A DNA stretch of 64,000 nucleotides from DASPKX01 sp035627835 (GCA_035627835.1 DASPKX010000003.1:1-64000), one strand, 5' to 3'. Counted from the first letter of the stretch, positions 25,696 to 35,161 are shown. Notes: generated by a model not told the origin, from the sequence alone. Program-made: numbers and translations.

Positions 25696-26124
25696 ATGCT
25701 GGCGACCACACCATCCCTGCGAAGCAACGCGCGTCCTGCCTCGGCGGACCCCGCGCTGATCTTCGTGGTCGATGATGAGCCAATGATCGGTGAGGTTGTC
25801 AGTGTCATTCTTAATCTCGAAGGGTACCGGCATCGATTTTTTCTCAACCCGAAGCATGCCCTCGAAGCGATCGAGCGAGGTGAGGAGCGTCCAGACCTGC
25901 TGCTCACTGATTTCGTGATGCCGCCATTCAACGGACTGGAACTCATTGAGAGAGCCCGGCACGTTCTCCCCGGCCTTAGAACCATTCTCTATAGCGGGAA
26001 TGTCGGGCAGGACATCATTAACCAGTGCAACGTCAAACCGGACGCGTTCCTTGCAAAACCTTTCCTTCCGAAAGCTCTCCTCGAACTTGTCGCGAAAACA
26101 CTGGAAGCGGATGTTCGCCCATGA
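25696..26124 (+). CDS. Single-domain response regulator
   Basis: 142-residue CheY-like receiver. The acidic pair DDE in FVVDDEPMIGE, the phospho-acceptor D72 in LLTDFVMPP, and K121 in LAKPFLP are all present, so it should be phosphorylatable. No output domain is attached and no histidine kinase lies in the window. Its stop overlaps the next gene (ATGA), placing it at the head of a tight four-gene run with DsrE-like proteins. Confidence 0.9.
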   Translation: MLATTPSLRSNARPASADPALIFVVDDEPMIGEVVSVILNLEGYRHRFFLNPKHALEAIERGEERPDLLLTDFVMPPFNGLELIERARHVLPGLRTILYSGNVGQDIINQCNVKPDAFLAKPFLPKALLELVAKTLEADVRP

Positions 26125-26438
26125 GCCTGCACGGGCGGAAACTGGGCATTCTGATTTCCGCTCCGCCACTCGCTCCTAACTTCACGCATGGAGTGCGTCT
26201 CGCGGAGGCTGCCCGCCGACTGGGTGTGGACGTTTACCTTTACTGCATTGATGAGGCTGTGCCCGGCCTTCTTTCCATGGAAGTGCAGCGATTGAGAAGC
26301 GAAGGGGGAAAGATTTTCGGCTGCGCCCTGGCTGTGCAAGCACGCAGTTTGAAGATCACGGATGAAGCTGTGCTCGGCGGCCTAGGGATGGTGAGCGAAC
26401 TCATGAGCGCGACGGACCGTTTTGTTGCCTTCACATGA
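26121..26438 (+). CDS. DsrE/DsrF-like protein (first)
   Basis: 105-residue protein with the DsrE/F/H-like alpha/beta pattern: LGILISAPPLAPNFTHGVRLAEAARRLGVDVYLYCIDEAVPGL, then EGGKIFGCALAVQARSL with a conserved-position Cys. Family members carry or relay sulfur or act as redox partners. ATG 26121 overlaps the response-regulator stop by four bases; its own stop overlaps the next gene likewise. The longer reading from further upstream runs inside the receiver gene. Confidence 0.75.
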   Translation: MSLHGRKLGILISAPPLAPNFTHGVRLAEAARRLGVDVYLYCIDEAVPGLLSMEVQRLRSEGGKIFGCALAVQARSLKITDEAVLGGLGMVSELMSATDRFVAFT

Positions 26439-26782
26439 GTCCCACCGCTTTGTTCATCATTGAAAGCTCACCTCATCAGAGCGCGAGGGCGGTGGAAGGC
26501 TTGCGCATTGCTGCTGGGGTCGGCGCATGGCAGAAGGTGCGCGCGGAAGTATTTCTGCGTGAGGCAGCGTTGGAATTGCTTTCCACCGAATCTGATTTCC
26601 CGCTGGATGATGCAGCGGAAGAGTGGCTTCACATCATCACACAAGGGGCTCGGCCGATCCTTGTGCCTGCTACATTTCAAGCGGGCGACCAGCAGTTGCG
26701 CGCGGGGTGTGTGGTTCAAAGGTTGTCCGACGCTGAACTTGCGGGTATCGCTGCGCGCTCTAAATTTCTGCTGCGCTTTTAA
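26435..26782 (+). CDS. DsrE/DsrF-like protein (second)
   Basis: 115 residues with a TusC/DsrF-like outline: TALFIIESSPHQSARAVEGLRIAAGV, then a strand-turn LRAEVFLREAALELL-type segment and a C-terminal GCVVQRLSDAEL. It overlaps the first DsrE-like gene by four bases. The active-site cysteine of sulfur-relay members is not obvious, except the Cys in GCVVQ; the family call is moderate. Confidence 0.6.
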   Translation: MSPTALFIIESSPHQSARAVEGLRIAAGVGAWQKVRAEVFLREAALELLSTESDFPLDDAAEEWLHIITQGARPILVPATFQAGDQQLRAGCVVQRLSDAELAGIAARSKFLLRF

Positions 26783-26962
26783 ATGATTCAACGTCTGAAC
26801 ATCCTGACGCGCCCTGACGACGAGCTTGCGCGGCGTATTCTGCTACAGGAGGAGGAATTGAAGGTGGTCGCTGCCTCGGTAGTGGACCTGACAAAACCTG
26901 GCGTGGATTACGAACATCTCGTGAAGCAGATTTTCGCCGCAGACGATGTCCATGTCTGGTGA
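26783..26962 (+). CDS. Small protein, possible DsrH/TusB-like, 59 residues
   Basis: Short ORF starting immediately after the preceding stop (TAAATG) and ending TGGTGA. It begins MIQRLNILTRPDDELARRIL and ends QIFAADDVHVW. Ending in an aromatic, the position last in a DsrE-DsrF run and the length suggest a reduced DsrH/TusB-like partner, but similarity by eye is weak. It has no cysteine, so it cannot itself carry a persulfide. Confidence 0.55.
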   Translation: MIQRLNILTRPDDELARRILLQEEELKVVAASVVDLTKPGVDYEHLVKQIFAADDVHVW

Positions 26963-27146
26963 TTCAGCGCTTCAAAACAGGACATAAGGTTGATCGTTGT
27001 CCCGAAGCGCCATAAAACTGCGCGGTAATTGCGAGCTTCTTCTTTCTGGCACACCGGGTGCTTATCCCATTCCGCCGCCTGACCTACCACCTGGCTGCCC
27101 CGTCGTGAACTTGGCTTGAGGCGAGTTCGCATCAGGAACGGGATGT

Positions 27147-27164
27147 CTGCGTGGTAACACGCAG
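27147..27164 (+). other. Hairpin with GUAA tetraloop upstream of the FN3 protein
   Basis: CTGCGTG (27147-27153), loop GTAA, CACGCAG (27158-27164): a perfect 7-bp stem closed by a GNRA tetraloop, 26 bases before the start codon, in a 227-base spacer. No T-run follows, so it is not a terminator; it may be a leader-RNA element. The rest of the spacer shows nothing I can name. Confidence 0.5.
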
Positions 27165-27189
27165 GGAAGACCTAACTGCGCCCTGAGTG

Positions 27190-30100
27190 ATGTTGAAGAC
27201 CTGTTTTGCCCGTTTGTTTGCTGGCGTTGCTGTTGCGGCCGCCTGCTTTCTCTCCGCTTCCACCCAAGCGGAAACCGACCCCAAATATTACGCTGTGGAA
27301 GTCAGCGCGACTGTCCAAGCCTCCCCAGCAGCCATCACGCTGACCTGGGTGGCTGACCCGAACGCTTCCAGCTATAGCATCTACCGCAAAGCGGTGAACT
27401 CCACGTCCTGGAGCTTGCTCACCACCGTTGCTGGTTCCGCCACCACTTGGACGGACTACAACGTCGCCGTCGGGCAAGCCTACGAGTACCGCCTGGATAA
27501 GCCGACCTCCGTTGGCTACAAGGGCAACGGCTACATCTACGCGGGCATCAACGCGCCGATAATTGAGTCCCGCGGCAAGGTGCTCCTGCTAGTCGACAAC
27601 ACCTTCACCACTTCACTTGCGCCCGAACTCGCTCGTTTGCAGCAAGACCTGGTGGGTGATGGCTGGACGGTGGTGCGGAAGGATTTCTCCCGGAACGATA
27701 GTGTCACCACCATCAAGAGCTTTATTGTCAGCAGCTACAACGCAGACCCGAACAACACCAGGTCCGTGTTCATCTTGGGGCACTTGGCTGTGCCCTATTC
27801 TGGCAACTACGCGCCAGACGGCCATGAGCCTGACCATGTCGGCGCCTGGCCAGCGGATGTTTTCTATGGTGACGTGAACGGAACATGGACCGACAGCTCC
27901 GTTAACGTGACTGGCGGTCATCGCGCAGCGACTCACAACGTTCCTGGTGACGGCAAATACGATCAAAGCTCCATCCCTTCTGATGTGGAGCTGCAAGTCG
28001 GCCGTGTGGATCTCTACAACATGACCTGCTTTGCCAACAAAACCCCGTCGCGCAACGAGACGGACTTGATGCGGCAGTACCTGAACAAAGATCACAGCTT
28101 CCGCCACGCCAAGTTCAACCTGGAGCGGCGCGGGCTCGTTTGCGACAACTTCGGGGAGAGCTGGGGTGAGGCTTTTGCTTCCAGTGGTTGGCGCGCTTTT
28201 GCTCCGTTCTTCGGCGCAGGCACCACCACGAAGGTCGGTTGGGGATCTTTCTTCCCATCGCTGAGTGCGGGCGGTTACCTCTGGGCTTATGGCACAGGCG
28301 GCGGCAGCTACTACACCTGCAATGGTGTCGGTGGCTCCGATGATTTCGCCATCAACGATCCCAAGGCTGTGTTTACTATGTTTCTCGGCAGCTACTTCGG
28401 TGACTGGGACAATGAGAGCAATTTCCTCCGCGCGCACCTCGGCACGACGAGCTACGGCTTAACGGCTGTTTGGGCAGGGCGTCCGCACTGGTTCTTCCAT
28501 CACATGGCTCTTGGCGAGACGATTGGTTACAGCACTAAGCTGAGCCAGAACAACAGCGGGCTCTACCCCGTGGCCGTGAACTGGGCCTCACGCAATGTGC
28601 ATGCCGCATTAATGGGTGACCCGACCCTCCGTCTTCATCCCGTGGCTCCTGTGACGGGTGTCTCCGCCGCTCTGAGCGGCTCCACTGCGATCATCACCTG
28701 GGGCGTTTCACCGGACTCGGACATCGTGGGGTATCACGTTTATAAGAGCACGACTGCTCAAGGCCCATTTACGCGGCTGACCAGCTCTCCCGTGGCCAGC
28801 ACATCGTTCAACGATGCCGCCAGCGCCTCCGGGGTGACTTACATGGTTCGGGCTGTGAAGCTCGAGCGGGGAGGCAGCGGGACGTATTACAATCCCAGCC
28901 AAGGCATCTTTGCGACCGTCGGCGCCAGCAGTGCGAATGCTCCTGCAGCCCCGTCCAGTTTGACCGCTGCTGCCGCATCGCAGACGCAAGTGAACCTGAC
29001 CTGGGCCGACAACGCGGCTAATGAAGCTGGCTTCGTTGTGGAGCGGAAAACCGGCGCCACCGGAGCGTACAGCGTCGTTGCCACACTGCCGGCGAACACG
29101 ACGTCCCACACGAGCGCCGGGCTGAGCGCATCGACCACTTACTACTTCCGAGTCCGCGCCTACACCGTGGAGACCTATTCAAGTTTCACCAGTGAAGTTG
29201 CGGTTACTACGCCTGCGCCAGCGCTCGGCAGCGGCCGCGCCACGTTCGTTAAGAAAGACACGACGACGGGCGGATCCTGGAAAGGCGCCTATGGCGCGGA
29301 CGGCGCAATGGTGCTGAACGAAGGATCAACGTCCTTGCGTTACGCGACCGTGACAGGCGTGGGGAACTCCACCTGGACATGGACGTGGAATAGCGGAGAC
29401 ACACGTGCGTTGCAGAAGGTCAATGCCACTGACCGGGTCGCAGCCTGCTGGTTTAGCCCGAGCACTTTTAACATCGACGTGAACATCACCGACGGACAGG
29501 TTCATCCTTTGGCGATCTACTGCCTGGATTGGGACACCGCTGGCCGCTCGCAAAAGGTGGAGGTTCTCGACCGCGCTTCCGGCGTGGTGTTGGACACCCA
29601 GACGCTGATGAACTTCAGCCAGGGCGCATACCTTGTCTGGAATGTCTCCGGCAGCGTGCGCATCCGTATAACAACCACGTTCGGCAACTCCGTGGTGTCC
29701 GGGATTTTCCTCGGAGCCGCAACCGCCACCCCAACGCCAACGACGAGCGTTGCCGCCCGCTTTGTGGCTGCGGACGCAGTCACTCGTGGCAATTGGAAAG
29801 GTGTTTATGGAAGTGATGGGTACTCCATCCTTCGCAACGCCAGTGTCGCGCCTACCTACGGATCCTGGACCTCGCCAAGCGCCTTCAGCGGCACATGGGC
29901 TGCTTCAACGACCGACGCGCGCGCGCTGTTGAAGGCATCCAGCGGTTCTGATCGTCTCGCAGCTTATTGGAAGAACTCCTCCAGCTACAACCATATCGAT
30001 CTCGATTTCACCATGAAGGATGCGCTGACGCACCGCGTTGGCGTTTACCTCCTGGATTGGGAGCGTCTTGGGCGCACTCAGAAAGTCGAAGTGTTCGACC

Positions 30101-30267
30101 GGGCCACAGGCAAGCTGCTCGACACCCGGACCATCGCGGAGTTCCAGGAAGGTGTTCACCTGGTCTGGGACGTGAAGGGCAACGTGCGCGTTCGGCTGAC
30201 TCGCGTTGCTGGACCGGATGCAGTGGTCAGCGGCGTGTTCTTCTCGCCCTCCACTACTCAGCTTTAA
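27190..30267 (+). CDS. Large secreted FN3-domain protein with C25-like region and paired C-terminal repeats
   Basis: 1025-residue exported protein; signal peptide about 1-27. Order of parts: an FN3-like domain (35-125); a region of about 350 residues that begins VLLLVDNTF and ends ALMGDPTLRL, an outline like gingipain-type C25 caspase folds; two FN3 domains (about 485-670); two tandem copies of about 165 residues (about 680-845 and 860-1025), each with GsWKGaYGaDG and QKVEV.DR..G..LDT. In the C25-like part the positions expected to hold His and Cys read GTGGG and LGSYFGDWD, so it may be inactive. A strong terminator follows. Confidence 0.7.
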   Translation: MLKTCFARLFAGVAVAAACFLSASTQAETDPKYYAVEVSATVQASPAAITLTWVADPNASSYSIYRKAVNSTSWSLLTTVAGSATTWTDYNVAVGQAYEYRLDKPTSVGYKGNGYIYAGINAPIIESRGKVLLLVDNTFTTSLAPELARLQQDLVGDGWTVVRKDFSRNDSVTTIKSFIVSSYNADPNNTRSVFILGHLAVPYSGNYAPDGHEPDHVGAWPADVFYGDVNGTWTDSSVNVTGGHRAATHNVPGDGKYDQSSIPSDVELQVGRVDLYNMTCFANKTPSRNETDLMRQYLNKDHSFRHAKFNLERRGLVCDNFGESWGEAFASSGWRAFAPFFGAGTTTKVGWGSFFPSLSAGGYLWAYGTGGGSYYTCNGVGGSDDFAINDPKAVFTMFLGSYFGDWDNESNFLRAHLGTTSYGLTAVWAGRPHWFFHHMALGETIGYSTKLSQNNSGLYPVAVNWASRNVHAALMGDPTLRLHPVAPVTGVSAALSGSTAIITWGVSPDSDIVGYHVYKSTTAQGPFTRLTSSPVASTSFNDAASASGVTYMVRAVKLERGGSGTYYNPSQGIFATVGASSANAPAAPSSLTAAAASQTQVNLTWADNAANEAGFVVERKTGATGAYSVVATLPANTTSHTSAGLSASTTYYFRVRAYTVETYSSFTSEVAVTTPAPALGSGRATFVKKDTTTGGSWKGAYGADGAMVLNEGSTSLRYATVTGVGNSTWTWTWNSGDTRALQKVNATDRVAACWFSPSTFNIDVNITDGQVHPLAIYCLDWDTAGRSQKVEVLDRASGVVLDTQTLMNFSQGAYLVWNVSGSVRIRITTTFGNSVVSGIFLGAATATPTPTTSVAARFVAADAVTRGNWKGVYGSDGYSILRNASVAPTYGSWTSPSAFSGTWAASTTDARALLKASSGSDRLAAYWKNSSSYNHIDLDFTMKDALTHRVGVYLLDWERLGRTQKVEVFDRATGKLLDTRTIAEFQEGVHLVWDVKGNVRVRLTRVAGPDAVVSGVFFSPSTTQL

Positions 30268-30298
30268 AATGTTGTCCTGACCTGCTCGCCTCAACCGC

Positions 30299-30334
30299 CA
30301 GCCGCAAGCCTTCAAAGCTTGCGGCTGTTTTTTT
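30299..30334 (+). terminator. Rho-independent terminator after the FN3 protein
   Basis: Perfect 11-bp stem CAGCCGCAAGC (30299-30309) / GCTTGCGGCTG (30317-30327) with loop CTTCAAA, followed by seven T. Confidence 0.93.
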
Positions 30335-30407
30335 GCCCGTATGGCGCCGAGGCTGAAACACAGTTGCCACACGCGTAGTTTGCGTCTTTGATAATTGGAC
30401 AACACGT

Positions 30408-33400
30408 ATGCAACATCTCCGCGCCTTTTTTCTTGCGTTCATTGCTCTCGCCGCGGTGTTCTCCCTGGGGGCGGCCGAGCGCGGCCAGACGAATCGTTTT
30501 GAGTTCAAAGATGGCGATCGTATCGTGTTTCTTGGCGACACTTTCTTTGAGCGGGAAAATAATTACGGCGAAATCGAGCTTCTCCTCACGACCTTAAATC
30601 CCGGGAAGAAGCTCATCTTTCGCAACATCGCCTGGAGCGCGGACACTCCTGTCGGCGAGTCCCGGGCTTACTTTGATCCGCCAGAGAAAGGATTTGAGCG
30701 TTTGAAGGAGCATCTTAAAACCATCAAACCGACCGTGGCATTCGTCAGCTACGGCATGGCTGCGTCCTTGCAAGGGCCGGCTGGGCTTGATCGGTTCCGT
30801 CAGCAGATGGGGCAAATGATCGCTGCCGTCGAAGACGCTTCCAGGCCTGAACCGGTCCGTTTCGTCCTGCTTGGCCCTGTGCCGCACGAAAAACTCCCGG
30901 AGCCGATGCCGGATCCGGGGCCGCACCAGATTTCCCTGCAAAAGTATGAGGCTGCCATTCGAGAGATCGCCGCGGAAAAGCGCGCTGCATTCGTCTCGTT
31001 GGAACCGTTGCTGGGCGGCTCGCGTAACTTCGGAGTTCCTCTCACAGATAATGGCATTCACCTCAACGAGCTTGGCTACCGTCGCGCCGCCCACCTGATC
31101 GCGGAGACTCTCAAGCTGGGCGCGAATCGCTGGCGCTTTAGCATCACCGCGCAAGGGGAGCCGCGGGATGGCGTGTATGGAATCATCGCCACCAACATTC
31201 AAAGGACTTCCTCCAGCGTGCGATTTAACGCCAGCATGGAACATGTGCCCCTTCCGGTTTTGGATGGCTTTACGAACGACGCTCCATTTGTGGCAGGGCC
31301 GCCGTTCCTTCAATTCCTCTCTCTGAACCCAGGGCTGTACACTTTGCGCATCGATGGCTCACCTGTCGCGACTTTTACCGGAGCTGAATGGAACCGGAGT
31401 GTTTTTTTTCATGGGGGCCCCGATTATGTTCAAGGTGAGGAGTTGAAAAAGACCATCATCGAGAAGAACGAACTCTATTTCCATCGTTGGCGTCCGCAAA
31501 ACGAAACGTATCTCTTCGGCTTCCGACGGCACGAGCAAGGGCAGAACGCGCGTGAGATCCCGATGTTTGATCCCTTGGTGGCCGAGAAGGAGCAGAAGAT
31601 TCAACAGCTTGCGCGCCCGGTGAGCCGCAGATACGAACTCACGCAAGCTAATGACTCCGAGCCAACTGGGTTGGTAAAGCGTCCCACTCCTCCGCGCGAC
31701 AAAGGCAGCGCTGCCTTGATTCCTAAAAAGGATCAGCCCGTGCCCACGTTCGAAGTTGGTGAAGGCCTGGAGGTCACGCTCTGGGCGGAGAACCCGCTTC
31801 TGGCCAAGCCCATTCAGATGAACTTTGACCCGCAAGGGCGGCTGTGGGTCGCGAGTTCAGAGGTGTATCCACAAATCCAGCCCGGCCAGAAGGCCAGCGA
31901 TAAAATCATCCTCATTGAGGATGGCGACGGCGATGGCAAGGCTGATCGATCCACCATCTTTGCCGATGGTTTGCTAATCCCCACGGGTGTGGAGCCGGGC
32001 GACGGCGGCGTTTACGTCGGCCAAAGCACTGAGCTGCTTCACTTCCGCGACACGGATGGCGATGGCCGCGCGGACAAAAAGCGCGTGGTGCTTTCAGGGT
32101 TTGGCACCGAGGACACGCATCACATTTTGCACACGCTGCGCTGGGGGCATGACGGGCAGCTCTACATGAATCAATCCGTTTACATTCACAGCCATATTGA
32201 GACTCCGCACGGGGTCGTCCGGCTGAACAGCGGTGGGGGCTTCAATTTTCGGACGACCACTCACGAGCTGGGCATCCACTTCAAAGGCCTCTGGAATAGT
32301 TGGGGGCTGCACTTTGATCGCTATGGGCAAACATTCCTGACGGATGGCGCGGGCAACCAGGGGATCCATCATGTTGTGCCGCAAGCGCAGTACGTGGCCT
32401 ACGCTGGAGCGCGCCGTGTTCTTGAGAGCATCTCTCCAGGGAGTTACCCGAAATACTGCGGCCTGGAAGTTATCGAGAGCGAGCATTTCCCTGAAGATTG
32501 GCAGGGCACTATGGTGACTTGTGATTTTCGCGCCCATCGCGTCGTCCGCTTCGCTGTGAGCGAGCGAGGCAGTTCGTATGTCACAAAGGAACTGCCTGAC
32601 CTGCTCCGCACCACAAATGTTACGTTCCGCCCAATCGACGTGAAGCTTGGGCCCGATGGCGCTCTCTACATTGCGGATTGGTCCAATCCGATTATTCAAC
32701 ATGGCGAAGTCGATTTCCGCGACCCACGCCGGGATCACGAGCATGGCCGCATTTGGCGCGTGAGCGCGAAGGGCAGGGAGCCAAATAAGAAAGTGCAGTT
32801 CGCTCAGTTGAACACGCGTGGCTTACTCAACGAGTTGGAGAGCCCCAATAACTACGACCGCCAGCGTGCGCGCCGTCTTCTTGCTGAAAAAGGGCCAGAC
32901 ATCAGCAGTGATGTTCGCATCTGGGCTCGTGAACGAACCAACGAAGTGGCGCAGATGGAGGCTCTCTGGGTTTATCAGTCGATCGGTTTCGTTAACGTGC
33001 CGCACCTCGAGCGCATGCTCGTGACTCCCGATGGCCGCGTTCGGGCTGCAGCGACTCGCGTCCTGGGCGAGTGGCTGAAGAAAGTTCCTTCCGCCACGAA
33101 CCATCTCGAGCGGCTTGTTGCGGACTCCCATCCACGTGTGCGCATGGAAGCGGTTCGCGCGCTCGGCAAGACCGGCACACTCCGGGGCGCGGAACTGGCG
33201 CTTTCCGTTTTGGATACACCCATGGATCCGTATCTGGAGTACGCCGTTTGGCTGACGATCAACGAACTCGCGGAGCCGTGGGTTGCTGGACTACAGCAGG
33301 GCCGCTGGCAAGCCAACGGCCGTGAGAAACAACTCGAGTTCGGGTTGCAAGCCATCGAGCCTGCGCTGGCAGGCCGCGCGTTGGATAAGCTTTTGGCTGA

Positions 33401-35030
33401 TAATCCTATTCCGAATGATGGCTCCGGCCCGTGGATTGATCTTATTGGCAAAGCTGGCTCACCTGCACATCTGTCCATGCTCCAGGCCAAAGTCACCGCC
33501 CGTGCGCTGACGGATTCCGCGCAAGTGAAAGCCCTGAACGCATTGGCTTCGGCCGCACGCGTTCGGAACACTCGCCCCAGCGGGTACGTTGGGTCGGCTG
33601 CGGAGCTTCTGCGCTCGGAGAACGCGCAAGTCCGCGCTGCAGCTCTCCAGCTGGCTGCTGCATGGAAGGTGGAAAGCACTGTTGAGGAAGCCTTGAAAAT
33701 CGCGGCGGAGCCGCAAGCTTCTGCCGAAGTGCGCGCCGCAGCTTTTCAACTTGTTCGCGAGGTTGGGGGCAAGAATGCGTTGCCGAAGCTGGCCACCTTG
33801 GCGGGTGAACCGCAGTCTGCGGCTGTGCGCCGCCAGGCAACACTGGCGATTGCTGGCATTGACCCTGCCGCAGCGGTGCAACCTGCCGCAGCCGCTCTTG
33901 CAGCGACCCAGGACGAAAATGAAGCTGCCCAATTCTGGCGGTCACTCCTCGCCGTGCGGGGGGTAGCCAGTCCCTTGGCTAGAGCGGTGAGCCAACAAAC
34001 ACTCACGCCGCTTGTGGCGCGCGCTGGCATGCGCGTCGCCCGCGAAGCTGGCCGCAATGAACCAGAGCTCGTTCTTGCGCTCGCGCGCAACCTGGACACG
34101 GCGGGCGAGATTCAGGAACTCACCCCCGCTGAAATGCAGGCCCTTGCCGCAAAGGTCTCTCAAAGCGGCAACGCCGCGCGGGGCGAGCAGATCTATCGCA
34201 GGCCCGAACTCGCCTGCGTTGCGTGCCACGCCATTGGGGGAATCGGCGGCAAAGTCGGCCCGGACCTGACCTCCATCGGCGCGAGTGCGCCGATGGACTA
34301 CATCATCGAGTCGCTCCTTTTCCCGAACCGTAAGATCAAGGAAGGCTACCACGCCGTCAGCGTGGAAACGAATGATGGCGAGGAGATCACCGGCGTGATC
34401 GTTCGCGAAACGAACGATCAGCTTTTCGTGCGCGACGCAGGCAATCGCGAAGTCGCGCTTCCTAAAAACAATATCAAGGAGCGCAACATTTCTGGGTCAC
34501 TGATGCCCGCTGGCTTAATCGATCCGCTCGCGGAGCAAGAGCGGACGGATCTCATTCGGTTCCTCTCAGAACTCGGCAAGCCCGGCCCCTATGACGCTTC
34601 CCGCGGCAACACCGCCCGGCTCTGGAAGATCACCGCTGCGACTTCGGAGATGGCTCAATTTGGCGATGAAGCTGCGCTTGGCAAATCCTTGGGCGAGAAA
34701 ATGTGGGAGCAGGCCTTCACGTTGGTCGATGGACGCCTCCGGCGCGCGCAGTTGCAGAACGGCTTGGAGCGCGTGAAATGGCGTCAGCCGACAGCGGTTT
34801 ATGCTGCCACCCGCTTCAATGCTCCCAAGGATGGGCCCGTGCGCCTGAGCATCAAAAACGCGCCCAAAGGAGCCGCATGGTTGAACGGCAAAGCAATTGC
34901 TGTCCAGGAGCAGGTTGTCGTGGAGCTGCCCGCAGGAATGCACACGCTGGTCTTCAAGATTGAAGGTAAAGACTTTCCAGAAGAGTTGGTGGTGCGCTCC
35001 GATGATGCCACTTTCTTGACGGAATTCTAA
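30408..35030 (+). CDS. PVC-type multidomain heme protein: SGNH-like, propeller, HEAT, cytochrome c
   Basis: 1540-residue exported protein, signal peptide about 1-23. Domains: SGNH-hydrolase-like (about 30-230) whose nucleophile block reads FLGDTFFERE, with Thr where GDS has Ser, and GIHLNELGY as the His block; a DUF7133-type beta-propeller (about 444-790) with IEDGDGDGKADR and DTDGDGRADK calcium-like loops; HEAT repeats (about 800-1240); a c-type heme site CVACH (C1270, C1273, H1274) followed by the PVC heme-domain text GGIGGKVGPDLTSIG; and a C-terminal beta domain. Propellers of this sort resemble soluble sugar/alcohol dehydrogenases, so periplasmic oxidation with electron transfer to the heme is inferred. 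Confidence 0.87.
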   Translation: MQHLRAFFLAFIALAAVFSLGAAERGQTNRFEFKDGDRIVFLGDTFFERENNYGEIELLLTTLNPGKKLIFRNIAWSADTPVGESRAYFDPPEKGFERLKEHLKTIKPTVAFVSYGMAASLQGPAGLDRFRQQMGQMIAAVEDASRPEPVRFVLLGPVPHEKLPEPMPDPGPHQISLQKYEAAIREIAAEKRAAFVSLEPLLGGSRNFGVPLTDNGIHLNELGYRRAAHLIAETLKLGANRWRFSITAQGEPRDGVYGIIATNIQRTSSSVRFNASMEHVPLPVLDGFTNDAPFVAGPPFLQFLSLNPGLYTLRIDGSPVATFTGAEWNRSVFFHGGPDYVQGEELKKTIIEKNELYFHRWRPQNETYLFGFRRHEQGQNAREIPMFDPLVAEKEQKIQQLARPVSRRYELTQANDSEPTGLVKRPTPPRDKGSAALIPKKDQPVPTFEVGEGLEVTLWAENPLLAKPIQMNFDPQGRLWVASSEVYPQIQPGQKASDKIILIEDGDGDGKADRSTIFADGLLIPTGVEPGDGGVYVGQSTELLHFRDTDGDGRADKKRVVLSGFGTEDTHHILHTLRWGHDGQLYMNQSVYIHSHIETPHGVVRLNSGGGFNFRTTTHELGIHFKGLWNSWGLHFDRYGQTFLTDGAGNQGIHHVVPQAQYVAYAGARRVLESISPGSYPKYCGLEVIESEHFPEDWQGTMVTCDFRAHRVVRFAVSERGSSYVTKELPDLLRTTNVTFRPIDVKLGPDGALYIADWSNPIIQHGEVDFRDPRRDHEHGRIWRVSAKGREPNKKVQFAQLNTRGLLNELESPNNYDRQRARRLLAEKGPDISSDVRIWARERTNEVAQMEALWVYQSIGFVNVPHLERMLVTPDGRVRAAATRVLGEWLKKVPSATNHLERLVADSHPRVRMEAVRALGKTGTLRGAELALSVLDTPMDPYLEYAVWLTINELAEPWVAGLQQGRWQANGREKQLEFGLQAIEPALAGRALDKLLADNPIPNDGSGPWIDLIGKAGSPAHLSMLQAKVTARALTDSAQVKALNALASAARVRNTRPSGYVGSAAELLRSENAQVRAAALQLAAAWKVESTVEEALKIAAEPQASAEVRAAAFQLVREVGGKNALPKLATLAGEPQSAAVRRQATLAIAGIDPAAAVQPAAAALAATQDENEAAQFWRSLLAVRGVASPLARAVSQQTLTPLVARAGMRVAREAGRNEPELVLALARNLDTAGEIQELTPAEMQALAAKVSQSGNAARGEQIYRRPELACVACHAIGGIGGKVGPDLTSIGASAPMDYIIESLLFPNRKIKEGYHAVSVETNDGEEITGVIVRETNDQLFVRDAGNREVALPKNNIKERNISGSLMPAGLIDPLAEQERTDLIRFLSELGKPGPYDASRGNTARLWKITAATSEMAQFGDEAALGKSLGEKMWEQAFTLVDGRLRRAQLQNGLERVKWRQPTAVYAATRFNAPKDGPVRLSIKNAPKGAAWLNGKAIAVQEQVVVELPAGMHTLVFKIEGKDFPEELVVRSDDATFLTEF

Positions 35031-35082
35031 AACAGTGTCGAAAAAACTAATAAAACTACCAAAGCGACACATCTCTTGTCAC

Positions 35083-35099
35083 ATCAGGAAATTCCTGAT
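35083..35099. promoter_or_regulatory. 17-bp perfect palindrome, operator-like
   Basis: ATCAGGAAATTCCTGAT: two 8-base arms around one central base, in the spacer between the 1540-residue gene and the small zinc-ribbon gene. The arms are too close to form a terminator hairpin; a dimeric regulator site is the natural reading, with the regulator unknown. Confidence 0.45.
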
Positions 35100-35161
35100 A
35101 AGACCCTTTCTGCTTTCACAGCCTTTCACGACAGAGGGGTTTGGAGGCGAAAGGCTCGAGC

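Noticed and set aside
27130..27186. Possible c-di-GMP (GEMM) riboswitch before the FN3 protein, suggested by CACGCAGGGAAGACC
   Set aside because: The second conserved half of the aptamer (ACGCAAAGCC type) is missing and the spacing is wrong; only the hairpin is kept as a feature.
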